A stretch of 8,426 nt of DNA from the NCBI GenBank assembly GCA_030669465.1, contig DAOVDN010000035.1, positions 1 through 8,426 of the forward strand, in the 5' to 3' direction. The first letter of the stretch is position 1. Each line of letters begins with the position of its first letter. The position numbers and the translations under genes were made by a program. The DNA comes from Desulfobacterales bacterium. Its GTDB lineage: Bacteria; Desulfobacterota; Desulfobacteria; Desulfobacterales; ETH-SRB1. The notes beneath the pieces are model-generated. The model had not been told where the DNA came from, ran no database searches, and worked only from the letters and a program-made list of their open reading frames with translations. Positions 1-4,543 of this stretch are shown piece by piece.

Positions 1-86
1 TGGTAAGCAAACGTGGATCCGTGGTTCAAAAGGCAAAAAGCTCGATTATCTTTTATGAATTGGAAGCGCTGAGCAAAAAGAAGTAA
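1..86 (+). CDS. 3' end of an unidentified protein gene (partial)
   Basis: An open frame enters from the left edge and ends with TAA at 84-86. It encodes about 27 residues, beginning VSKRGSVVQKAKS and ending LEALSKKK. The tail is basic and lysine-rich, as in many cytosolic or nucleic-acid-binding proteins, but I do not recognise the family. There is a faint resemblance to the basic C-terminus of ribosomal protein L19, too weak to use. The other two forward frames stop within the first 60 bases, so this is the only plus-strand candidate. A 46-bp repeat begins at the last base of the stop codon, the same gene-end/repeat arrangement seen elsewhere in the window. Whether it is a real gene end depends on the sequence to the left. 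Confidence 0.4.
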   Translation, partial: VSKRGSVVQKAKSSIIFYELEALSKKK

Positions 87-131
87 AAAAAACTATCACG
101 AAAGCACGAAAGATTGAAAACACGAAAAAGA
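86..131 (+). repeat. 46-bp CACGAAA direct repeat, copy 1
   Basis: This stretch is identical over 46 bp to 677-722. It consists of an A-run, ACTATCACGAAAGCACGAAA, then GATTGAAAACACGAAAAAGA, so it is built from degenerate CACGAAA units about 8 bp apart. It starts at the stop codon of the partial gene at 1-86. A third, diverged copy lies after the ribBA stop (minus strand, 4497-4543). Confidence 0.9.
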
Positions 132-138
132 AATAGGG

Positions 139-173
139 AATGGGGAATGGGGAATGGGGAATGGGGAATGGGG
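139..173. repeat. Heptamer tandem array AATGGGG x5
   Basis: Five perfect consecutive copies of AATGGGG (equivalently GGGGAAT) run from 139 to 173, with a partial unit on each side. The 7-bp period matches the other tandem arrays in the window (GAAATTG, GATTGTC, GATTGAA), although the unit sequence differs. Such arrays resemble the short tandemly repeated repetitive (STRR) heptamers known from cyanobacteria. No coding role is apparent. Confidence 0.9.
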
Positions 174-241
174 GGACTTGTTGAACTTTAAAGGAAACGT
201 ATGAATAAAGAGAAAGAAATGATGTAACCGTTCACGGAACG

Positions 242-287
242 TTGAAATTAGAAATTGGAAATTTGGGCTTCATGCTTTTGTACTGTT
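242..287. repeat. 46-bp internal direct repeat, copy 1 (gene-tail duplication)
   Basis: This stretch matches 414-459 with two mismatches over 46 bp. Each copy combines three GAAATTN heptamers with a CTTCATGCTTTTGTACTGTT segment. On the minus strand that segment encodes the last residues (STKA, stop) of the four-helix-bundle relic. Confidence 0.9.
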
Positions 288-410
288 GATGAACGCATTC
301 AATTTTGGGCCGAGTTTTTCAACTATTGCTTTGTATTCTGTCGCGTTTGACTCAGATAAAACTTTTCTTCTGATGAGTTTTTGCAACCATGATTTGGTTT
401 CTTCAAATGA
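270..410 (-). pseudogene. C-terminal relic of a four-helix-bundle (S23/IVP-like) protein
   Basis: On the minus strand about 47 codons read FEETKSWLQKLIRR, VLSESNATEYKAIVEKLG and LNAFINSTKA before TGA. This matches the last two helices of the four-helix-bundle family known from 23S rRNA intervening sequences and from diversity-generating retroelement accessory proteins. In that family an 'EA.ETKYWL..L' helix is followed by a charged final helix. A complete member has roughly 115-125 residues, and the first two helices are missing here. Immediately upstream, from about 411 to 440, the frame runs into GAAATTG heptamers and then a second copy of the gene's own last codons. The loss probably arose by recombination between repeats. 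An ATG at 465-467 gives a 65-residue frame, but its first 20 residues are repeat-derived. Family assignment is from memory of the motif pattern. Confidence 0.55.
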
Positions 411-413
411 ACA

Positions 414-459
414 TTGAAATTGGAAATTGGAAATTTGGCCTTCATGCTTTTGTACTGTT
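414..459. repeat. 46-bp internal direct repeat, copy 2
   Basis: Second copy of 242-287, differing at two positions. It places another STKA-stop gene tail upstream of the remaining four-helix-bundle fragment, as expected if two gene copies had collapsed into one by deletion between GAAATTG heptamers. Confidence 0.9.
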
Positions 460-676
460 CTTCCCAATTTCTAATTTCCAATTTCTATTTTAATCTCTCC
501 CCAATTTCTACTTTCCAATTTCAAATTTCAAGCCGTGAACGGCTACAATTAGGAAAGAATATAGAATCTGAGGATGGAAAAGTAGCATATGTAGCAATAA
601 AGAACATGCGACCTAAGCTGTTGTCACGAATTGAGAAAATTGAATTAGAGTTAGCAGCGTAAAAAGCAAGGAAAGC

Positions 677-790
677 AAAAAAACTATCACGAAAGCACGA
701 AAGATTGAAAACACGAAAAAGAGTAACTTTTCAATGTTTATTTCCAGGGCTTATTTCGTGTTTTCGTACTTTCGTGTTTTCGTGATTAAT
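677..790. repeat. CACGAAA hairpin element, copy A (left arm = 46-bp repeat copy 2)
   Basis: The left arm at 677-722 is identical to 86-131. The right arm at 754-788 reads TTTCGTGTTTTCGTACTTTC and onward, close to the reverse complement of the left arm, so the whole can fold into a long imperfect hairpin with a loop of roughly 30 bases. It follows the stop codon at 660-662 by 14 bases. The same element, in opposite orientation and with an extra insert, fills the ribBA-ribH gap at 4321-4543. Confidence 0.8.
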
Positions 791-977
791 TTTGAGTAGT
801 TTCTTAACCGCACAGGTCGAACTTTTTACCAAATCATCAACACTTATACCGAAATTTTCTATGAAAAACAATTGCAAAACATATTGGGATTGTCGTATAA
901 GTTTCCTGGTTTAAATTGATTATACCCGAAGCGAATTTATTTTCAAAAACCTGAATAGTTACTATTTCTCAAATAAA
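791..977 (+). other. Leader region of the mltF-like gene
   Basis: About 187 bp of AT-rich non-coding DNA lies between the CACGAAA hairpin and the transglycosylase start. Apart from the candidate promoter at 872-901 I see no further structure, no small gene and no clear ribosome-binding site near 978. Confidence 0.5.
872..901 (+). promoter_or_regulatory. Candidate sigma70-type promoter for mltF
   Basis: TTGCAA (872-877), an 18-base spacer and TATAAG (896-901, five of six matches to TATAAT) lie about 76 bp upstream of the mltF-like ATG. This is a consensus match by eye only, in AT-rich DNA where chance matches are common. Confidence 0.3.
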
Positions 978-2378
978 ATGAACAGATTCTTTAATAAACT
1001 TCCTTACTTGGGCAACGCTTTAATTATTTTATTATTTATTTCTTCGTGCTGCTTCTTTGTTTGGAAAAAAACACCCGCATCTGTTACCCTTAAAGACATT
1101 CTTAAAGCCGGCGAAATCAGCGTTATCGCCCACAATAACGCGCACAGCTATTATCTCTACCGGGACCAGGCCATGGGCTTTGAGTATGATCTTGCAAAGG
1201 CATTCGCGGATTATCTTGGAGTCAGTCTGAAGATAAAAACTACTGAAAAGTGGGAAGAGATGATTCCTGCTTTAATGGATGGAAGAGGTGTAGCTATTGC
1301 CACAAGTATGACTGTCACGCCTAAAGCGGAAAAACATGTCGCTTTTTCCGATGGATATATGACGGTTCAGCAGCACATAATCGTTCATCGAAACAATCCG
1401 AATATAAAGAGAGTGGAAGATCTTGCCGGAAAAACCGTACATGTACGGAAAGGAACGTTTTATTTCGAACAGCTTGAAGCGCTTAAAAAACAGGGAATAG
1501 AACTGGAGATTAAGCTGCATGACGATTTACCGGCAGAAGAACTAATACGCCTGGTAGGAGAAGGAAATATAGAGGCAACAATTGCGGACAGCCATATTGC
1601 TTTGCTTAACCGAAGATACTATCCCGGGGCTATTCTCGCAGGTCCGATAGGCAAGCAGGAGCATAAATGTTGGGCTGTAAACCGCAATGCGCGCAAACTC
1701 CTTGAGCGCATTAATTTATTTTTCAAAACCATAAAGGAAAATGGCAAATTTGCAGAGATATACAATAGATATTATACCAATATTGATACCTTCGACTATG
1801 TTGATCTTAGAACATATCACAGGAGACTTAAAACCAGGCTTCCCAAATATAGTCTGATTATCAAGAAAGCGGCAAAGGAGCACGATTTTGACTGGAGATT
1901 GATAGCGGCACAGGCATATCAGGAGTCTCACCTCGATCCAAAGGCGCGAAGCAACTCAGGAGCCATTGGTCTCATGCAGCTCAGCCCTTCTACGGCCAGA
2001 AGTCTTGGAGTGAAAAATATCTTTGATCCGGCGCAAAATATTAACGCCGGAGTGCGACACTTGAAGTATCTCTACGATTTTTTTGAAAAAGCGAGCGGCT
2101 CAGACAAGTTGTTTATAGCTCTTGCTGCCTATAATATCGGCCAGGGGCATATACTGGATGCGCGAAATCTTGCCAGAAAAATGAATCTTGACCCTGACAA
2201 ATGGTCTTCGCTTTCAAAAACTCTGCCTCTTTTAAGATATCGAAAATATAACAAAAGTGCTGTATACGGATACTGCCGGGGAACAGAGCCTGTAAAATAT
2301 ATAAAGCAGATTATGATTTATTATGATATATTGAAGTGCAGTGCTTTTTTTTATCCTTGCCGTACAAAAGGATTATAG
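978..2378 (+). CDS. mltF: Membrane-bound lytic murein transglycosylase F-like protein
   Basis: Predicted periplasmic lytic transglycosylase, cleaving peptidoglycan glycan strands with formation of 1,6-anhydro-muropeptides. Residues 10-28 form a hydrophobic signal or anchor segment; two cysteines at 24-25 might act as a weak lipobox, but an uncleaved anchor is equally possible. Residues 37-272 resemble a family-3 solute-binding domain (GFEYDLAKAFADYLGV near 67-82, 'ATIADS' near 200-205). This domain is regulatory in MltF rather than catalytic. Residues 290-445 are the SLT domain, with catalytic Glu316 in AYQESHLDP, GAIGLMQLSPSTA at 328-340, ALAAYNIGQGHILDAR at 381-396 and YGYCRGTEPVKYI at 430-442. 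The order and motifs match E. coli MltF, which has a longer C-terminal tail. The protein here stops about 15 residues after the SLT domain. The last 28 bp overlap the convergent hydrolase gene. No clear ribosome-binding site precedes the ATG. Confidence 0.9.
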   Translation: MNRFFNKLPYLGNALIILLFISSCCFFVWKKTPASVTLKDILKAGEISVIAHNNAHSYYLYRDQAMGFEYDLAKAFADYLGVSLKIKTTEKWEEMIPALMDGRGVAIATSMTVTPKAEKHVAFSDGYMTVQQHIIVHRNNPNIKRVEDLAGKTVHVRKGTFYFEQLEALKKQGIELEIKLHDDLPAEELIRLVGEGNIEATIADSHIALLNRRYYPGAILAGPIGKQEHKCWAVNRNARKLLERINLFFKTIKENGKFAEIYNRYYTNIDTFDYVDLRTYHRRLKTRLPKYSLIIKKAAKEHDFDWRLIAAQAYQESHLDPKARSNSGAIGLMQLSPSTARSLGVKNIFDPAQNINAGVRHLKYLYDFFEKASGSDKLFIALAAYNIGQGHILDARNLARKMNLDPDKWSSLSKTLPLLRYRKYNKSAVYGYCRGTEPVKYIKQIMIYYDILKCSAFFYPCRTKGL

Positions 2379-2977
2379 CGCTTTTCCCTGCCAATTGTGG
2401 TTTCCGGGCCATGTCCTGAAAAGACCCGAACATCATCTCCCAGCACAAAAAGCTTCTTCTGAATACTGGATATCAAGGTGTCATAATCTCCACCAGGCAG
2501 GTCAGTACGTCCGATTGAACCTGCGAAGAGCGTATCTCCAACAAAAACATTTCCATTGGTATAAAGTGAAATTCCTCCTGGTGAATGTCCGGGAGTGTGA
2601 ATAACTTTTAATGTAATGTTTCCAAAGGAAAGAGTTTCACCGTCTTCTACTGTCTGATCAGGCGGCGGTGAATCTTCTGATGAAAGCCCAAAGGCAGCGG
2701 CGCTGGCTGAAAGTTGGCTCAGCATGGGCGCATCAAGGGCGTGAATCAGGATATCGGCGCCTGTAGCATCCTTCATTTTTCTATTTCCGCCAACATGGTC
2801 AAAATGACCATGAGTGTTTATAATATACTTTACCTTTAGTTCCAGGTCCGCAAGAGACCGAAGAATTCTCTCTGTCTCATCTCCGGGATCGATTACTACA
2901 GCTTCTTTGGTTTTTTCACATCCTAATATGATACAGTTTGCCATAAGCGGCCCAACAGCCAACTCTTTAATGATCAA
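2351..2977 (-). CDS. Metallo-beta-lactamase-fold hydrolase, glyoxalase-II-like
   Basis: A 208-residue cytosolic protein of the metallo-beta-lactamase fold. The dinuclear metal site is complete: THGHFDH at 55-61 (His56, His58, Asp60, His61), His131 in HTPGHSPGG, Asp148 in FVGDTLFAGSIGRTDL, and His189 in VFSGHGPET. The pattern resembles the small glyoxalase-II/YcbL-type hydrolases, which cleave S-acyl-glutathione or related thioesters. The true substrate cannot be read from sequence, and a strict anaerobe may use another thiol. The start is TTG at 2975-2977, supported by an AAGGGGG ribosome-binding site five bases upstream and by homology-like sequence beginning at residue 1. The next ATG (residue 12) would cut into the first beta strand. 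The gene lies 392 bp downstream of nusB across two hairpins, so it probably has its own promoter. Its 3' end overlaps the convergent mltF gene. Confidence 0.9.
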   Translation of the reverse strand: MIIKELAVGPLMANCIILGCEKTKEAVVIDPGDETERILRSLADLELKVKYIINTHGHFDHVGGNRKMKDATGADILIHALDAPMLSQLSASAAAFGLSSEDSPPPDQTVEDGETLSFGNITLKVIHTPGHSPGGISLYTNGNVFVGDTLFAGSIGRTDLPGGDYDTLISSIQKKLFVLGDDVRVFSGHGPETTIGREKRYNPFVRQG

Positions 2978-2982
2978 GACAA

Positions 2983-2989
2983 CCCCCTT
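2983..2989 (-). promoter_or_regulatory. Shine-Dalgarno site that decides the TTG start
   Basis: On the minus strand AAGGGGG is followed by five bases (TTGTC) and then TTG at 2977. There is no in-frame ATG between this site and residue 12, so the position favours TTG initiation for the metallo-hydrolase. Confidence 0.65.
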
Positions 2990-2992
2990 ATT

Positions 2993-3020
2993 GATTGTCG
3001 ATTGTCGATTGTCGATTGCG
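2993..3020. repeat. Heptamer tandem array GATTGTC x4
   Basis: Three perfect GATTGTC units and a fourth, GATTGCG, lie directly upstream of the metallo-hydrolase ribosome-binding site, so they would be transcribed in its leader. The same unit appears within the GATTGAA array beside ribD. Confidence 0.9.
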
Positions 3021-3050
3021 GAATAATCCGAAATCCGAGATCAACTATGG

Positions 3051-3190
3051 GCTCGCTCGAAAATAACTCCGTAGATTTGGCGCCCAGATTTGGTTGATCT
3101 GATCGATCAAATCTAAACTAAATCTGAGCGTCAAAGTGTCCAAGCTATTTCTGCTCGAGTCCTAAATGAGGAAGTTATTTCGTCCTCATC
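3051..3190. repeat. Long imperfect hairpin element upstream of the metallo-hydrolase
   Basis: The sequence is roughly symmetric about position 3101. Near the centre, TTGATC (3094-3099) pairs with GATCAA (3104-3109). Further out, GGCGCCCAGATTTGG mirrors CTAAATCTGAGCGTC imperfectly, and TCGAAAATAACTCC (left) mirrors GGAAGTTATTTCG (about 3170-3182). The right arm carries extra unpaired bases. No coding potential was recognised. It may be a mobile palindromic unit or a regulatory/terminator fold. Confidence 0.6.
3106..3134 (-). promoter_or_regulatory. Weak candidate promoter for the metallo-hydrolase
   Basis: Reading the minus strand, TTGACG (3129-3134), a 17-base spacer and TTTGAT (3106-3111) resemble -35 and -10 boxes, inside the right arm of the hairpin. 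The -10 match is only four of six, so this is speculative. Confidence 0.2.
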
Positions 3191-3220
3191 CCTAATTTGT
3201 TGCATTTTTTTGAAGGTAAT

Positions 3221-3368
3221 AGTTCAGCCACTAAGTCACAAAGGCACAAAAGGACTTTAATTTTAAACCTTTATCAAAAAGAGAAGAAAAAAGTTGTAGA
3301 TACAGCATACGCTGTACATTAAAAATTATATTATAATCTTGGTGTCTTAGTACCTTAGTGGCTGAACT
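3221..3368. repeat. CCACTAAGG hairpin element immediately after nusB
   Basis: AGTTCAGCCACTAAG (3221-3235) and CTTAGTGGCTGAACT (3354-3368) form a perfect 15-bp outer stem. Inside are degenerate GGCACAAA / TTAGTACC units and a small central palindrome, TACAGC-ATAC-GCTGTA, at about 3301-3316. The right arm ends one base before the nusB stop codon. The fold could end the riboflavin operon transcript, but it lacks a tight GC stem with a U-tract of the classical intrinsic terminator. A lone half copy sits at 5789-5820. Confidence 0.75.
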
Positions 3369-3369
3369 T

Positions 3370-3810
3370 TTATGTTTGAAGTTTGGGCATTGATTCTGTT
3401 TCTTCTTTTTCCAGTGCCGTGCGAATGCTGTCAAGGATTCCATTTATAAAAGCGCCTGATTCTCTGGTGCCGAATTTTTTACCTATATCGATGGCTTCAT
3501 TTATGGATACTTTTGAAGGAATATCATGACAAAAAAGGAGTTCATATACTGCAATTCTCATGATGTTCCTGTCTACGCAGGGCATGCGGTTTACTTTCCA
3601 GTTGCTGGAAGAGCGCTCAATGATCGAGTCAATTTCAGACCTGGTACGCACAACGCCCTTTACCAGCTCGAGAAAGAAGGAAAGATCTTTTTTTGAAGAG
3701 ATAAAATTATTGCAAAAAAGTTTTAGAGCCTCTTCCGAGTCATTCCGGATCATGTCCATATAAAAGAGAGCCTGCATGGCAAGCTCCCGTGACCTGCGGC
3801 GATTTCCCAT
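3370..3810 (-). CDS. nusB: Transcription antitermination protein NusB
   Basis: A 146-residue all-helical RNA-binding protein of the NusB family. With NusE (ribosomal protein S10) it binds boxA in rRNA leaders and helps RNA polymerase read through termination. Diagnostic stretches are RRRSRELAMQALF at 4-16 (arginine-rich N-terminal helix), 'W..NRMPCVDRNIMRIAVYE' in the middle, and PSKVSINEAIDIGKKFG followed by ESGAFINGILD near the C-terminus. Length is normal for the family. The last dozen residues (ETESMPKLQT) are a non-conserved tail. The ATG lies two bases after the ribH stop, so translation is probably coupled. No separate ribosome-binding site is obvious. ribH-nusB adjacency is widespread in proteobacteria. 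The stop codon is followed almost directly by the CCACTAAGG hairpin. Confidence 0.95.
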   Translation of the reverse strand: MGNRRRSRELAMQALFYMDMIRNDSEEALKLFCNNFISSKKDLSFFLELVKGVVRTRSEIDSIIERSSSNWKVNRMPCVDRNIMRIAVYELLFCHDIPSKVSINEAIDIGKKFGTRESGAFINGILDSIRTALEKEETESMPKLQT

Positions 3811-3812
3811 GG

Positions 3813-4286
3813 TTATGAGCGATCAACAACTCCAATCAGGTTTGCCATTTCTACGGCGCTTATTGCCGCGTCCCAGCCTTTATTTCCGGATTTTGTTCCA
3901 GCGCGTTCTATGGCCTGCTCAATGGTATCTGTTGTTACAATTCCAAATATAACCGGAATTCCGGATTCCAGACCAATCATGGCTATCCCTTTGCTTACTT
4001 CAGCGCTCACATAGTCAAAATGTGGTGTGGCTCCGCGAATCACAGCGCCAAGGCAGATAACGGCATCGTATTGACCTTTTTCCGCCATCTTTTTTGCGAT
4101 CAGCGGTATTTCAAAGGCACCGGGAACTTTCACGATTTCGATATCCGCATCTTTAACGCCGGAACGTAATAATGCATCAACAGCGCCCCCTACAAGCCTG
4201 TCTGTAATAAAATCGTTAAAACGGCTTACAACAAGTGCAAACTTTTTGCCTTCGCCAAGAAGTTTTCCCTCAAGAATTTTTGGCAT
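3813..4286 (-). CDS. ribH: 6,7-dimethyl-8-ribityllumazine synthase (beta subunit of riboflavin synthase)
   Basis: Condenses 5-amino-6-ribitylamino-uracil with 3,4-dihydroxy-2-butanone 4-phosphate to give the lumazine used by RibE. Counting from the chosen start the protein has 157 residues, normal for the family. Motifs present are ALVVSRFND at 17-25 (substrate-stacking Phe23), KVPGAFEIP at 53-61, [16 protein letters not shown] at 78-93 with the catalytic His89, [16 protein letters not shown], and NKGWDAA near 135-141. I chose ATG at 4286 because GGGAGGA lies four bases upstream. An in-frame ATG at 4310 would add eight residues that overlap that ribosome-binding site. The gene sits between a 254-bp repeat-filled gap (from ribBA) and nusB, two bases away. 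The protein usually assembles as 60-mer shells or pentamers; the sequence does not say which. Confidence 0.95.
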   Translation of the reverse strand: MPKILEGKLLGEGKKFALVVSRFNDFITDRLVGGAVDALLRSGVKDADIEIVKVPGAFEIPLIAKKMAEKGQYDAVICLGAVIRGATPHFDYVSAEVSKGIAMIGLESGIPVIFGIVTTDTIEQAIERAGTKSGNKGWDAAISAVEMANLIGVVDRS

Positions 4287-4290
4287 TTGT

Positions 4291-4297
4291 TCCTCCC
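4291..4297 (-). promoter_or_regulatory. Shine-Dalgarno site fixing the ribH start
   Basis: GGGAGGA on the minus strand, four bases before ATG at 4286. It lies inside the alternative longer frame from 4310, which argues against that longer start. Confidence 0.75.
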
Positions 4298-4320
4298 GGG
4301 AATTTGTCAAATTGTCAGAA

Positions 4321-4543
4321 TTTAATCACAAAAACACGAAAGTACGAAAACACGAAATAAGACCTTGAAATCAAGTTACTAACATTCTTTGCAACCGTTC
4401 ACAGGTTCAGGGTTCACCGTTCAGGGTTACCTTTTTTTCGTTAACCTTCGCTAACCCAGAACCCTGAACCTCTGAACCTCTGAACGCCTATCATTCTTTT
4501 TCGTGTTTTCTTTTTTTCGTGCTTTCGTGATAGTTCTTTTTTA
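4321..4543. repeat. CACGAAA hairpin element, copy B, with a nested insert
   Basis: This element fills most of the ribBA-ribH gap. One arm (4321-4360) carries AACACGAAAGTACGAAAACA; the other (4497-4543) carries TTTCGTGCTTTCGTGATAGT, close to its reverse complement. Read on the minus strand the element starts at the ribBA stop and is collinear with 677-790. The shared order is ACTATCACGAAAGCACGAAA, then CACGAAAAAGA, AGTAACTT, and CTTATTTCGTGTTTTCGTAC. It differs mainly by a nested insert at 4391-4487. Confidence 0.85.
4391..4487. repeat. Nested GGTTCAGGG inverted-repeat insert with 12-bp flanking near-duplication
   Basis: This roughly 97-bp insert begins GCAACCGTTCACAGGTTCAG and ends CCTCTGAACCTCTGAACGC, so its ends are inverted repeats built from GGTTCAG units. 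GGGTTACC / GGTTAACG-type pairing continues toward a T-rich centre. It is flanked by CTAACATTCTTT (4379-4390) and CTATCATTCTTT (4488-4499), 11 of 12 identical, which looks like a target duplication. The related element at 677-790 lacks the insert. Confidence 0.75.

Larger units (their letters stand above)
226..544. repeat. Inverted-repeat element bounded by ACCGTTCACGG / CCGTGAACGG
   Basis: The left end (226-267) reads AACCGTTCACGG followed by GAAATTN heptamers. The right end (500-544) is its reverse complement with substitutions: heptamers in CCAATTTC orientation, then CCGTGAACGGCT. TA lies at the outside of both ends (225-226 and 543-544) and could be either a duplicated target or part of the ends. 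The interior holds a four-helix-bundle gene relic and a 46-bp internal duplication. No transposase is encoded, so this looks like a non-autonomous or decayed unit. The same AACCGTTCAC end sequence recurs at 4392-4401. Confidence 0.7.
201..662 (+). pseudogene. Small gene (about 47 codons) apparently interrupted by an inverted-repeat element
   Basis: A good ribosome-binding site (AAAGGA, 191-196) precedes ATG at 201, which opens MNKEKEMM and then meets TAA at 225-227, exactly where the inverted-repeat element begins. Just beyond the element's right end, from about 543, an open frame encodes LQLGKNIESEDGKVAYVAIK and continues to RIEKIELELAA, ending in TAA at 660-662. Removing roughly 225-542 would join the two into one frame of about 47 codons. 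The exact ancestral junction is uncertain by a base or so. The product is small, charged and probably helical at its C-terminus; I do not recognise the family. The reading of a split gene is inference. The 3' part could instead be the tail of some other decayed gene. Confidence 0.4.

Noticed and set aside
87..176. Possible CRISPR array from regularly repeated motifs
   Set aside because: Units are 7-8 bp with no unique spacers. The two 46-bp copies are about 590 bp apart, and no cas gene is present.
242..544. Functional diversity-generating retroelement, suggested by the four-helix-bundle relic
   Set aside because: No reverse transcriptase, template repeat with adenine-specific changes, or variable target gene is visible. 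The fragment is only the last two helices.
4287..4310. Longer ribH start at 4310
   Set aside because: The extra eight codons overlap a strong GGGAGGA site correctly spaced for ATG 4286, and lumazine synthases usually begin near that point.
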